Source: Bacteroidaceae bacterium (GTDB lineage: Bacteria; Bacteroidota; Bacteroidia; Bacteroidales; Bacteroidaceae). Taken from it: a stretch of DNA of 54,531 bases. Shown one piece after another: positions 17,680 through 26,147 of the stretch. The position numbers were made by a program, and so were the translations under genes. The notes under the pieces are model-generated. The model had not been told where the DNA came from. It saw only the letters and a program-made list of their open reading frames with translations, and made no database searches. The stretch is from NCBI GenBank assembly GCA_017483605.1, contig JAFUWG010000050.1, positions 1-54,531 on the forward strand, written 5' to 3'. Every line of letters starts with the position of its first letter. Positions within the stretch are counted from its first letter, which is position 1.

Positions 17680-18198
17680 ATGAAAACTTTGAAGTATTTA
17701 GCAATGATGCTGGTTGCACTGGTCGGTATGACTGCGTGCAGCGACGACGACAACGAACAGAAACCTATCATCGACCCTGTATTTCCAGGATTCCACACGG
17801 GTGTGAACACCGTGACGGTCTATGGACAAGACCTCACCACCACCATGACCTATCAGATTATTCCCAACGAGGACGGCACCATCAACCTCGTTTCGCCCGA
17901 GTACTCGTTGGAAGTTCCCATGATGCATGGCTCCCTCACACTCGGAGAGTTCACCATCAAGAACATCGCCTATGATGAGGAAAAGGATGCCTTCTACCGC
18001 CAGTATGGAAGCGATGGGCTGACGGTTCACTACACCATGGGAGCGACTGACCGAGATTATGACTTCAGCGAAGACAGTTACATTCTGATAGAAGACACCG
18101 AGGAGGGCATTCAGGTGACCAACGAGTTCAAGTTAGGCAACATGCCTCACTCCATCCTTTCCGTCTTCAAGTCTGAGGCCACAGAAAAGGGCGAGTAG
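17680..18198 (+). CDS. Small lipoprotein, calycin-like
   Basis: A 172-residue lipoprotein with signal peptide and lipobox (VGMTAC, Cys20) followed by SDDDNEQ, a Bacteroidetes lipoprotein export-like acidic segment suggesting surface exposure. The remainder is beta-rich (NTVTVYGQDLTTTMTYQIIP and VPMMHGSLTLGEFTIKNIAY) and resembles the calycin-like barrel lipoproteins of Bacteroidetes; that fold call is tentative. It is co-transcribed with the HmuY-like gene 13 bases downstream, so a role in haem or metal binding is possible but inferred. Confidence 0.65.
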   Translation: MKTLKYLAMMLVALVGMTACSDDDNEQKPIIDPVFPGFHTGVNTVTVYGQDLTTTMTYQIIPNEDGTINLVSPEYSLEVPMMHGSLTLGEFTIKNIAYDEEKDAFYRQYGSDGLTVHYTMGATDRDYDFSEDSYILIEDTEEGIQVTNEFKLGNMPHSILSVFKSEATEKGE

Positions 18199-18211
18199 CA
18201 ATCTGAGAACT

Positions 18212-18994
18212 ATGACAGGGAAGCAACACATCATCATCGTCATGCTGGGAGCGACACTCTTGCTTTCAGCATGTCAAGATGTGTTTGAGCATGTGTATGA
18301 CGACCCTCAAGAGGAGGTTGTGCAGAAAGAGGGACAATTGTATGTGGACGCATCGAGTTGGTTGCACTGGCACTATGTGGACTTGCAGGTGCTCACCGAC
18401 AGCATCTCGACCCAAGGGCGTACACCGACTGACGTGGCGTATGACATTCCTCTGGATTCTATCGGAGCGGGAAACAGCGGCGAGGGTGTGGAGAAACCTT
18501 GCGGCATCTACACCTATTGGTATGACGTGTTTGGTGAGGGCATGGAGAAGCGTGAGTTCCGTGACTCTTATCATACACTCGCACAACCCGAACCAGAGCG
18601 GTGGAGTTTTGCCGTGCATCGGAACAATGTACGTACCAATGAGGGGGCAGTGTATGAGACATCCTTCACGTCGATGGATGACCTGCCCGAGAGCAGCGAG
18701 GCATTCCGCGAACAGACCTTCACGGCTGACACATGGAACGAGACGGACGTATGGACGGTGTCGGACAGGATGCTGGAAGGGCTGATTGGGAACCAAGGCA
18801 TCAAGGTGAACCCTGCGTTGTCCTCGTGGCTGCAAATGAAGATTCCCCCCATGCCGCCGACCTTCATGCTCAACAGCCATGTGTTTATCCTGCGGCTGAA
18901 AAACGGCACGTATGCCGCCCTCCAACTGGAAAACTACATGAGCACGTCTGGCATCAAGTGCTGCTTGACCATCAACTACAGGTATCCCTATTGA
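18212..18994 (+). CDS. HmuY-like haem-binding lipoprotein
   Basis: A 260-residue lipoprotein (lipobox LLLSAC, Cys21). The C-terminal part carries the pattern characteristic of HmuY-family proteins: FILRLKNGTYAALQLENYMS then IKCCLTINYRYPY at the end. HmuY proteins of Porphyromonas and Prevotella bind haem at the cell surface. The usual partner, a TonB-dependent HmuR-like receptor, is not in this window. The axial ligands cannot be assigned here: His and Met residues are present (WLHWHY, PPMPPTFML) but need structural alignment. Confidence 0.78.
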   Translation: MTGKQHIIIVMLGATLLLSACQDVFEHVYDDPQEEVVQKEGQLYVDASSWLHWHYVDLQVLTDSISTQGRTPTDVAYDIPLDSIGAGNSGEGVEKPCGIYTYWYDVFGEGMEKREFRDSYHTLAQPEPERWSFAVHRNNVRTNEGAVYETSFTSMDDLPESSEAFREQTFTADTWNETDVWTVSDRMLEGLIGNQGIKVNPALSSWLQMKIPPMPPTFMLNSHVFILRLKNGTYAALQLENYMSTSGIKCCLTINYRYPY

Positions 18995-19213
18995 GGGGAA
19001 AGGGAAGTTCCTGCTCCAGAAGTACAACTTTTTCATTCCAAGTATCAAAAAACGAGCGTTTCCTATCCTTTTTGTTGCATCGCCCCACTTTTAGCCAACA
19101 AAAAGGTATCGTTTTCGCATATTTTTCTTACATTTGCACATCTTTCGGGTTTTCGTAGGCTCGGAAGATGTGTTTTGTGTCTGTTTGAACAAATACTAAT
19201 AACCTATATAACA

Positions 19214-20812
19214 ATGAAACAATTACTTCTTGGCGACGAAGCCATTGCCTTGGGGGCGATTAACGCTGGACTCTCTGGCGTGTATGCTTATCCGGGCACT
19301 CCGTCCACCGAAATCACAGAGTTTATTCAGACGAATAAACTGGCACGTGAACGTGGCATCCACAGCCGCTGGTGCACCAACGAGAAGACGGCGATGGAAG
19401 CCGCACTCGGCATGTCCTACGCTGGCAAGCGTGCCTTGGTGTGCATGAAGCACGTGGGTATGAACGTGTGTGCCGACGCTTTTGTCAACAGTGCCATCAC
19501 AGGCGTACAAGGCGGTCTCATCGTCTTGGCTGCCGACGACCCATCCATGCACTCCTCGCAGAACGAGCAGGATAGCCGCTTCTACGGCAAGTTCGCCCTC
19601 ATCCCCATCTTCGAGCCATCGAACCAGCAGGAGGCATACGACATGGTGGCTTCTGCCTTCGAGATGTCCGAATCGCTGAAAGTGCCCGTGCTGCTGCGCA
19701 TCGTCACTCGCTTGGCACACAGCCGTGCTGCCGTAGAGGTGGGCGAACCGCTGGCAGAGAATGCACTCAACCCCAGCACCGACCAGTGGGTGCTGCTGCC
19801 CGGCATCGCTCGCAAGAAATACGTCGCTCTGTTAGACAAACAAACAGAGTTTGAAAAGGCAAGCGAGTCCTCCGTCTATAACAAGAAAGAAGTCTCTACG
19901 GGTCAGAAGAAGGGCATCATTGCCTGTGGTATCGGCTACAACTACGTGAAGGAAAATGTGGGCGACAACGCTGACATCCTTAAGATTTCCCAATATCCTC
20001 TTTCAAAAAAAGTCATTAAGGCTTTTGCTGATGAGCATGAGGAAGTTCTGATCGTAGAGGACGGACAGCCCGTTGTGGAAGAGGCTGTGGCTGGCATCCT
20101 TGGTGCCGACTACCCCATCAAGGGACGTCTCACTGGCGACCTGCCACGCACAGGCGAACTCACACCCGACTGCGTAGCCAAGGCACTCGGTCTGCCTGCG
20201 GGTCCTGCCTTCGAGGATGCCAAGAACCTCGCAGGCCGTCCCCCACAACTCTGTCAAGGTTGCGGTCACCGCGACGTTTACACCGCACTCAATCAGGTGC
20301 TGGCTGAATATCCAGACTACCGCGTGTTCGGCGACATCGGCTGCTACACGCTCGGTGCCCTGCCACCCTTCAAGAGCCTCTCGTCCTGCGTAGATATGGG
20401 AGCCTCCATCACCATGGCGAAGGGTGCTGCCGATGCAGGTCTCTTCCCTGCCGTTGCCATCATTGGCGACTCCACTTTCACCCACTCAGGCATGACGGGT
20501 CTGCTCGATGCCGTCAACGACAAGTCTAACATCACCGTCGTCATCTCCGACAACCTCACCACAGGCATGACAGGCGGTCAGGACTCTGCTGGCACCAACA
20601 AGTTCGAGGCCATCTGTCTCGGCCTCGGTGTGGAGCCAGAGCATGTCCGCGTGGTTGTGCCACTCCCCAAGAACATGCCCGAAATCACCCGCATCCTCAA
20701 GGAAGAGATTGAATACAAGGGAGTTTCGGTGATTATCCCTCGCCGTGAGTGCATCCAGACGGCAGCACGCCACGCAAGAGAAAGACAAAAAGCAAAGGAG
20801 GCAAACAAATGA
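19214..20812 (+). CDS. iorA: Indolepyruvate ferredoxin oxidoreductase, alpha subunit
   Basis: A 532-residue thiamine-pyrophosphate subunit that interconverts aryl 2-oxoacids (indolepyruvate, phenylpyruvate) and aryl-acetyl-CoA with ferredoxin. N-terminal pyrimidine-binding domain (YAYPGTPSTEITEF; WCTNEKTAMEAALGMSYAGK). C-terminal TPP-binding domain (LCQGCGHRDVY; GDIGCYTLGALPPF; IGDSTFTHSGMTGLLDAVND). The two [4Fe-4S] clusters at the end of archaeal IorA are absent: the protein stops at RECIQTAARHARERQKAKEA. This short form appears usual in Bacteroidetes. The ATG at 19214 follows A-rich sequence; a TACATTTG at 19129-19136 may be its -7 element. It overlaps iorB by four bases. Confidence 0.93.
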   Translation: MKQLLLGDEAIALGAINAGLSGVYAYPGTPSTEITEFIQTNKLARERGIHSRWCTNEKTAMEAALGMSYAGKRALVCMKHVGMNVCADAFVNSAITGVQGGLIVLAADDPSMHSSQNEQDSRFYGKFALIPIFEPSNQQEAYDMVASAFEMSESLKVPVLLRIVTRLAHSRAAVEVGEPLAENALNPSTDQWVLLPGIARKKYVALLDKQTEFEKASESSVYNKKEVSTGQKKGIIACGIGYNYVKENVGDNADILKISQYPLSKKVIKAFADEHEEVLIVEDGQPVVEEAVAGILGADYPIKGRLTGDLPRTGELTPDCVAKALGLPAGPAFEDAKNLAGRPPQLCQGCGHRDVYTALNQVLAEYPDYRVFGDIGCYTLGALPPFKSLSSCVDMGASITMAKGAADAGLFPAVAIIGDSTFTHSGMTGLLDAVNDKSNITVVISDNLTTGMTGGQDSAGTNKFEAICLGLGVEPEHVRVVVPLPKNMPEITRILKEEIEYKGVSVIIPRRECIQTAARHARERQKAKEANK

Positions 20813-21387
20813 AAAAAGACATCATACTCTGCGGTGTGGGTGGACAAGGCATCCTCTCCATCGCAACCATCATCGGCGAAGCAGCCACAGAGGCTGGCAT
20901 CAACCTGAAACAAGCCGAGGTGCACGGCATGAGCCAGCGCGGCGGCGACGTGCAGTCCAACCTGCGCCTCTCCACCGAGCGCATCTACTCTGACCTCATC
21001 CCACAAGGCGGTGCCGACGTGGTCATCTCCATGGAGCCCATGGAGTCCCTGCGCTACCTGCCCTACCTTGCCAAGACTGGCACCATCGTGACCAGCAGCA
21101 AGCCTTTCATCAACATTCCCAACTACCCCGACGAAGCCGCCCTGCAAGCCGAACTCGATGCCCTGCCCTCCGTGGTGAAACTCGACATCGAGACCGTTGC
21201 CAAGGATGCCGGCAATGTGCGTGGAGCCAACATGGTGCTTCTCGGCATGGCTGCCCCCTTCATCGAGATTCTCTCCGTCGAGCAACTCCGCAAGGCCATC
21301 TCCGTCATCTTCGCCCGCAAAGGCGACGCCATCGTCGAAGCCAACCTCAAAGCCTTCGACATGGGCGTGGAGGCAAGTAAGAAGTAG
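20809..21387 (+). CDS. iorB: Indolepyruvate ferredoxin oxidoreductase, beta subunit
   Basis: A 192-residue gamma-type oxidoreductase subunit, partner of iorA. It has the glycine-rich start ILCGVGGQGILSIATIIGEA and the HGMSQRGGDVQSNLRLS motif typical of IorB. ATG overlaps the iorA stop codon (ATGA) and is preceded by AAAGGAGG, so the two are translationally coupled. Because iorA lacks ferredoxin-type cysteines, electron transfer would need a separate ferredoxin. The stop codon is followed after one base by a large perfect inverted repeat. Confidence 0.92.
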   Translation: MKKDIILCGVGGQGILSIATIIGEAATEAGINLKQAEVHGMSQRGGDVQSNLRLSTERIYSDLIPQGGADVVISMEPMESLRYLPYLAKTGTIVTSSKPFINIPNYPDEAALQAELDALPSVVKLDIETVAKDAGNVRGANMVLLGMAAPFIEILSVEQLRKAISVIFARKGDAIVEANLKAFDMGVEASKK

Positions 21388-21388
21388 A

Positions 21389-21570
21389 AGACCCCCTCTG
21401 CCCTGCGGGCATCTCCCCCTCTATGGGGAGGGAAACCATGCGGGATGTTTGGGTTTAATACGAAAAATAAACAACAAACATAAAATATTACTAACCCCTA
21501 AAAAAATCCCCCAACAAGCCGGATGGCTCTCCCCATAGAGGGGGAGATGCCCGCAGGGCAGAGGGGGTCT
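21389..21570. repeat. Perfect 42-bp inverted repeat between iorB and paaK
   Basis: Left arm 21389-21430 (begins AGACCCCCTCTGCCCTGCGG) is the exact complement of right arm 21529-21570 (ends GGGCAGAGGGGGTCT). The 98-base loop is AT-rich apart from ACCATGCGGGATGTTTGGG, close to the loop of the element at 17548. The element starts one base after the iorB stop and ends eight bases before the paaK start codon. In mRNA it would be an extremely stable hairpin. Confidence 0.9.
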
Positions 21571-21578
21571 GTGTCATT

Positions 21579-22895
21579 ATGATTCACAATCCTCAAATGG
21601 AGTGCATGGACAGGGAGTCCATGCGCAAGTTGCAGTCAGAGCGACTGATTAAGACCGTCAAAATCTGCTACGAGAAGGTGCCCTTCTACAAGAAGAAGAT
21701 GGACCGCATGGGTGTGAAACCCGAGGACATCCGCAGCATCGACGACATCTACAAACTGCCCTTCACCACCAAGCACGACCTGCGCGACGAGTACCCCTTC
21801 GGACTCCAGGCTGTGCCCATGAGCGAGGTGCGCCGCATCCACGCCTCGTCAGGCACCACCGGCAAGCCCGTCGTTGACACCTACACCGAGAACGACCTGA
21901 AGATGTGGGCAGAAGGTGTTGCCCGTGTGATGGCTGTCGGCGACATAGGCCCCGGCGACGTTGTGCAGGTGTCCTACGGCTACGGACTCTTCACCGGCGG
22001 ACTCGGTGCCCACGATGGTGCCGCCATGCGCGGTGCCGTGCAGTTGCCCACCTCTGCCGGCAACTCCGAGAAGCAAGTCATGCTGATGAAGGACTTCGGC
22101 TCCACCGCCCTCTGCTGCACTCCCTCCTACGCCCTGCATTTGGCAGAAGTCATTGAGAAGAGTCCCGACGTGAATGTGGAAGACCTCAAACTCCGCGTCG
22201 GCTTCTTCGGAGCAGAGCCTTGGACATGGGGCATCCGCCGCGAACTGGAGAAGAAACTGCACATCAAAGCCATCGACATCTACGGACTCACCGAGATGTG
22301 CGGCCCCGGCGTGGGTGGCGAATGTCAGTACCAGAACGGCACCCACATTGCCGAAGACATGTTCTACCCCGAAATCATCAACCCCGAAACGCTGGAGCCA
22401 GTGGCACCGGGCGAGCAAGGCGAACTCGTCTTCACCTCCCTCTGCAAGGAAGCCATGCCTATCCTTCGCTACCGCACACGCGACCTCACGAACCTCATCT
22501 ACGAGCCTTGCGAATGCGGACGTACCTCCGTCCGAATCGGCAAGATTCTGGGTCGTAGCGACGACATGCTCATCATCCGAGGCGTCAACGTCTTCCCCTC
22601 ACAAATCGAGACAGCCCTCACCGAGTTCCCCGTCTTCACTCCGCAGTACTTCATCACCGTGGACCGCAAGAACAACGAGGACACCTTCGACCTCGACGTC
22701 GAACTCCGTGCCGAATACTTCTCGCCCAACCCTGCCAAGCAGATGCCGTTCATCAAGCCACTCTACGACCGCATCGTCAGCATGGTGGGCATCAAGCCCA
22801 ACATCCACATCAAGGAGCCGGGCAACATCGAGCGTTCCATTGGCAAGGCAAAGCACGTGCTCGACAAGCGCACCCTCCTCACCGACTGGAAATAA
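21579..22895 (+). CDS. paaK: Phenylacetate-CoA ligase, paralogue 1
   Basis: A 438-residue adenylate-forming ligase that activates arylacetates to CoA thioesters with ATP. P-loop SSGTTGKPV (about 89-97); A5-like region YGLTEMCGPGVGGEC; LRYRTRDL; hinge and C-terminal lid with the catalytic lysine in RSIGKAKHVLDKR. Length and motifs match PaaK. In context with iorAB it would supply or consume aryl-acetyl-CoA. It lies after the perfect inverted repeat, so its ribosome access may depend on that hairpin. A strong terminator follows at 22925. Confidence 0.93.
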   Translation: MIHNPQMECMDRESMRKLQSERLIKTVKICYEKVPFYKKKMDRMGVKPEDIRSIDDIYKLPFTTKHDLRDEYPFGLQAVPMSEVRRIHASSGTTGKPVVDTYTENDLKMWAEGVARVMAVGDIGPGDVVQVSYGYGLFTGGLGAHDGAAMRGAVQLPTSAGNSEKQVMLMKDFGSTALCCTPSYALHLAEVIEKSPDVNVEDLKLRVGFFGAEPWTWGIRRELEKKLHIKAIDIYGLTEMCGPGVGGECQYQNGTHIAEDMFYPEIINPETLEPVAPGEQGELVFTSLCKEAMPILRYRTRDLTNLIYEPCECGRTSVRIGKILGRSDDMLIIRGVNVFPSQIETALTEFPVFTPQYFITVDRKNNEDTFDLDVELRAEYFSPNPAKQMPFIKPLYDRIVSMVGIKPNIHIKEPGNIERSIGKAKHVLDKRTLLTDWK

Positions 22896-22924
22896 GTCCA
22901 CCCCTACTCAAAGGGAGCAACACA

Positions 22925-22968
22925 GAACCCCGCCATCGCACACACGATGGCGGGGTTCTTTCGTTTTC
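22925..22968 (+). terminator. Intrinsic terminator after paaK paralogue 1
   Basis: Stem GAACCCCGCCATCG / CGATGGCGGGGTTC with a six-base loop (CACACA), followed by TTTCGTTTTC. It starts 29 bases after the stop codon. Confidence 0.85.
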
Positions 22969-22997
22969 TTCCTTTGATGGGTGTTGCCATTCGTCTC

Positions 22998-23063
22998 TCA
23001 CGTTTCCGCCGTCACTATCGCGAGGCTTGCCATGCACATCAGTACGAGATAAATCTTCTTCAT
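22998..23063 (-). pseudogene. Signal-peptide remnant (21 codons)
   Basis: An ATG overlapping the stop codon of the upstream minus-strand gene (ATGA) opens MKKIYLVLMCMASLAIVTAE and stops one codon later. It has the shape of a complete lipoprotein or secreted-protein signal peptide but no mature protein. This suggests a second cistron of a two-gene operon that was cut off where the paaK terminator now lies. Confidence 0.5.
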
Positions 23064-23578
23064 TCCTGTTTGGGTTTGGTGATATACTTGTCTAAGTTGT
23101 CTCTAAGTCCTCTAACGGCTGCGGCTGGGTCGTCCGAGTTCTCGGCAGCCTCCATGTCCCGCATGAGTTGTCCTGCGTCGATGGTTCGTGCAACCTTGTA
23201 GCCTTTCGGCAGGTCGAAAGCCTTGTCGGGGTGGGCACCGAGCGTGATATGCGACAATCTTTGCATCGTTCCGCCGTTCTGGTCTTCACGCAGCGTGATG
23301 CCCGTCTCGATGTCTGTCCAGATGGCAAAGCGGGTCTGCATAACTTGACCTTGTACATCGTGGTCTTCTGCGACGTAGGTCTCCAGGACGCACCATCGGT
23401 CGGCGTACTTCACGACCTCCTTCTTGTGATTGATTTTCTTGTAAATTTTTGCACCTTGAGCACCTTTCAGCGACACGACGGAGATGGTCTTTTGGGCATC
23501 GTCGATAGTATAACTGATAAGACTGTCCTCGGAATGAATCTTGTGATGTTCATTGTTCTTTTCATTGTTGTTTGATAT
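23060..23578 (-). pseudogene. N-terminally truncated protein, unknown
   Basis: The frame is open from a TAA at 23579-23581 down to the stop at 23060, giving about 172 codons with no ATG in the first third. A GTG at 23476 would give 138 residues. The protein-like part reads DRWCVLETYVAEDHDVQGQV, then FAIWTDIETGITLRED, then PKGYKVARTIDAGQLMRDME, and looks like the C-terminal part of an envelope protein. In a neighbouring frame an ATG near 23566 gives a short basic hydrophobic peptide, so a frameshift in the signal-peptide region is possible. I do not recognise the family. Confidence 0.5.
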
Positions 23579-23600
23579 TTAATGATTTATTGTTATTTGC

Positions 23601-23631
23601 TTTGTTGTTTCGCAAATTATTCGTACTTTTG
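23601..23631 (+). promoter_or_regulatory. Promoter of the vapBC-type operon
   Basis: TTTG (23601-23604), 19 bases, then TACTTTTG (23624-23631), a good match to the Bacteroidetes promoter. It is 28 bases upstream of the antitoxin ATG. Confidence 0.7.
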
Positions 23632-23659
23632 CCGCCGTAAACTATAATATGTTAGGAGT

Positions 23660-23998
23660 ATGACAGGAACAGTATTAAGGAAACCGTCAACCATGAGTGC
23701 CCCGTATTGGGGGATGCTGCAGGGGTTAAGCAAGCCAGTAAAATTGGAACTTGTGGCTCTGCTGAGTGATTCATTGGCTTTCGGGAACGAAGAAACTTCT
23801 GAGCCAGCATTGACGGAAGCAGAACGCAAGGAAGGATTGATGGCTCTGGCCGGCAGTTGGGCCGATAGGGATGACGAGATGCTGGATGCGGCATTGGCCA
23901 AGTTCAGCGGTGACTTTGGCGGCAGCAAAGATGCCCGGGAGGTTGCCCGTGAACTGCGACAGGGGGCGGAATTGGTTCGTGACGTAGAAACTTGGTGA
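23660..23998 (+). CDS. Antitoxin of a VapBC-type module
   Basis: A 112-residue acidic protein directly upstream of a PIN-domain toxin, ending two bases before the toxin ATG. The N-terminal third (LSKPVKLELVALLSDSLAF) could form a small DNA-binding or dimerisation unit; the C-terminal part (LDAALAKFSGDFGGSKDARE) would wrap the toxin. No classical AbrB or ribbon-helix-helix signature is evident, so the role rests on gene order and size. A shorter start at 23693 is possible. Confidence 0.75.
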   Translation: MTGTVLRKPSTMSAPYWGMLQGLSKPVKLELVALLSDSLAFGNEETSEPALTEAERKEGLMALAGSWADRDDEMLDAALAKFSGDFGGSKDAREVARELRQGAELVRDVETW

Positions 23999-24000
23999 GT

Positions 24001-24405
24001 ATGCTGACACACGGAACGTATTTGATTGACACAGATATATGCATCGAACTGGCTCGCAAGAATCCGATTGTAGTGGAGCATGTCAGGGCTGTCGGGGCTT
24101 CCGAATGTAAGATATCTGACGTGACGCTGGCGGAAATGTATTTCGGAGCGTTCAAATCGGGTAGAGAGAAGCATTTCAATGATGTGACCGTAATCAGCGG
24201 TCTGTTCGAATCGTACCCTATCGGATACCTTCGTAAATACGGCGAGTTGCGCTGCATGTTGGAGAAGAAGGGGCTGAAGATTGGCGATATGGATATGTTT
24301 ATCGCCGCCACCGCACTGGAGGAAGACCTAATCCTTGTAACTGGTAACACCGACCACTTCGAGCGTATCCCCGGCCTGCGGATTGAGAACTGGATGGAGG
24401 GGTAA
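24001..24405 (+). CDS. PIN-domain ribonuclease toxin (VapC family)
   Basis: A 134-residue PIN-domain protein. The four acidic positions can be placed: Asp in YLIDTDICIEL, Glu in TLAEMYFG, Asp in IGDMDMFIAATA, and Asp in VTGNTDHFERIPGL. VapC toxins cleave RNA, often tRNA, and are neutralised by the upstream antitoxin. The ATG at 24001 was preferred to the TTG at 23992 because it does not overlap the antitoxin. A hairpin terminator follows. The module sits between two paaK paralogues and may have entered there. Confidence 0.88.
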   Translation: MLTHGTYLIDTDICIELARKNPIVVEHVRAVGASECKISDVTLAEMYFGAFKSGREKHFNDVTVISGLFESYPIGYLRKYGELRCMLEKKGLKIGDMDMFIAATALEEDLILVTGNTDHFERIPGLRIENWMEG

Positions 24406-24435
24406 TTCAGAGCCATGTACAAATGATAACGGCAT

Positions 24436-24470
24436 CATCCCCCGCACAGCATTACGCCGTGCGGGGGATG
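24436..24470 (+). terminator. Terminator after vapC
   Basis: Stem CATCCCCCGCAC / GTGCGGGGGATG with an 11-base loop, followed by GTTGT. It starts 30 bases after the toxin stop codon. Confidence 0.7.
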
Positions 24471-24528
24471 GTTGTATCTGAAATGTCAATTTCGTCTCCG
24501 CTAAAACGGCACGCAGGGAGCGTTGAAA

Positions 24529-24593
24529 GTGGTCTGAGTCAGACCGCCTCGGTGGTGTGACTCAGACCACCCGAGCGGTGTGAGTCACACCAC
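24529..24593. repeat. Triple-palindrome GTGGTCTGAGTCA element (copy 2)
   Basis: The same three-unit structure as 11428-11493, with few differences. It shares the downstream CGAGCGTGCAATTTTGTCCT and a related upstream stretch (ACGG, ACGC). It lies between the vapC terminator and the aminotransferase promoter region. Confidence 0.85.
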
Positions 24594-24827
24594 TTCGGAC
24601 GTGACGAGCGTGCAATTTTGTCCTATTCTCGTGCCTGAAATGGCAGGAAAGCCCTGCATCTCCTCCGTGTCATCAGAAATACTTGCCATCTCCCGAGGGG
24701 AAAGTGACAAAAAACGGGACTTTGCGAAGAGTTGAGGATGGGAGAATCAAGAATTTTGGCAAAAAGGGGCTTTGTTAGAAATCTTTTGTGTAAATTTGCA
24801 AACAGAAACTATATTTGCGACGAATTT

Positions 24828-26147
24828 ATGAAGACTCCATTAGATTACAATACGGTCACCGAAGCCATCGACGGGATGGGACTGGGTGACTTCTCGCAGG
24901 CAACGATTCGGGACATCCAGTCGCTGTCGCGTGTGCTAGAAGAAAAGACGGGACAGCAGGTCATCCACTTGGAGATGGGTGTGCCAGGGCTGCAACCGTC
25001 GGAGATTGCGTTGAAGGCTGAACAGAAGGCACTCAGCGAAGGGTGTGCTACGATTTACCCACCCAACGGAGGCATCCCACGCATCAAGCAGGCGGCTTCA
25101 CGGTTTGTGAAGGCATTCATTGGCGTGGACATCGACCCTCTCTGCTGCATCCCCACAACAGGTTCGATGCAGGGCACGTTCGCCACGTTCACGGCTTGGC
25201 ACCATGCCATGCCGGAGAAGGACACGGTGCTGCTCATCCAGCCGGGCTTCCCTGTGCAGACCACGCAATGCGACGTGATTGGCTTGAAGCACGTCGGGCT
25301 GGACATCCACGACTTCAGGGGGGATGCACTCATCGAGAAGTTGGAAGAGATCCTGTCGAAGGGCAACATCTGCGGCATCGTTTACTCGAACCCCAACAAC
25401 CCCTCGTGGGTGTGCTTCAACGAAGATGAACTGAAGGGCATCGGCTGCTTGGCCAACAAGCATGATGTCATCATCCTCGAAGACCTCGCCTACTTTGCCA
25501 TGGACTTCCGCCGCGACTTGAGCCACCCGTTTGAGGCACCTTATCAAGCGACGGTGGCACGATACACCGACAACTACATCCTGGCGGTGTCGGGCTCGAA
25601 AGCGTTCTCGTATGCAGGTCAGCGCATCGGCGTGGCTTGCATCAGCAACAGGCTCTACCACCGCGTCTATCCCGCCTTGGAGCAGAACTTCGGCGTGGGC
25701 GAGTTCGGCAACTTCTTCTGCAACCGACTGATGTACACCCTCAGCAGCGGCACGACCCACAGTGTGCAGCATGCGATGGCAGCACTGATGGAGGCGGCTT
25801 GTGACGGGAAGTACAACTTCCTGGACGACGTGAAGGAATATGGCAGAAGAGCCAAATTCATGAAGGATGTGCTGCTCGCCAACAACTTCTACTTGGTGTA
25901 TGACAACGACCTCGGTGCCCCATTGGCAGACGGTTTCTACTTCACGGTGCAGTATCCAGGCATGAACGACCTCGAACTGACTCGCGAACTGATGTACTAC
26001 GGCATTGCCGTGTTCCCGCTCGACACAATGGGCTCGAACGAGCAGGGTGTACGCATCTGCACTTCGTTCTTCTCGAAGGAACAGGAGCCGCTGTTTAAGG
26101 AGAGAATAGAAATGTTTCATAAAAATCAACAAGATAGTGAAAAGTGA
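24828..26147 (+). CDS. Class I/II PLP-dependent aminotransferase
   Basis: A 439-residue aminotransferase. Fold-type I signatures: YSNPNNPSWV; the aspartate in LEDLAYFAMDF; the PLP lysine in AVSGSKAFSYAGQRIG; and the C-terminal arginine in GVRICTSFFS. In this operon it would interconvert aromatic amino acids and the aryl 2-oxoacids handled by IorAB. The ATG at 24828 was chosen because the upstream in-frame ATG at 24732 lies before a plausible promoter (TAAATTTG at 24791-24798). The last four codons and stop lie inside a GTGAAAA hairpin element, so the C-terminus D-S-E-K may derive from that element. Confidence 0.88.
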   Translation: MKTPLDYNTVTEAIDGMGLGDFSQATIRDIQSLSRVLEEKTGQQVIHLEMGVPGLQPSEIALKAEQKALSEGCATIYPPNGGIPRIKQAASRFVKAFIGVDIDPLCCIPTTGSMQGTFATFTAWHHAMPEKDTVLLIQPGFPVQTTQCDVIGLKHVGLDIHDFRGDALIEKLEEILSKGNICGIVYSNPNNPSWVCFNEDELKGIGCLANKHDVIILEDLAYFAMDFRRDLSHPFEAPYQATVARYTDNYILAVSGSKAFSYAGQRIGVACISNRLYHRVYPALEQNFGVGEFGNFFCNRLMYTLSSGTTHSVQHAMAALMEAACDGKYNFLDDVKEYGRRAKFMKDVLLANNFYLVYDNDLGAPLADGFYFTVQYPGMNDLELTRELMYYGIAVFPLDTMGSNEQGVRICTSFFSKEQEPLFKERIEMFHKNQQDSEK

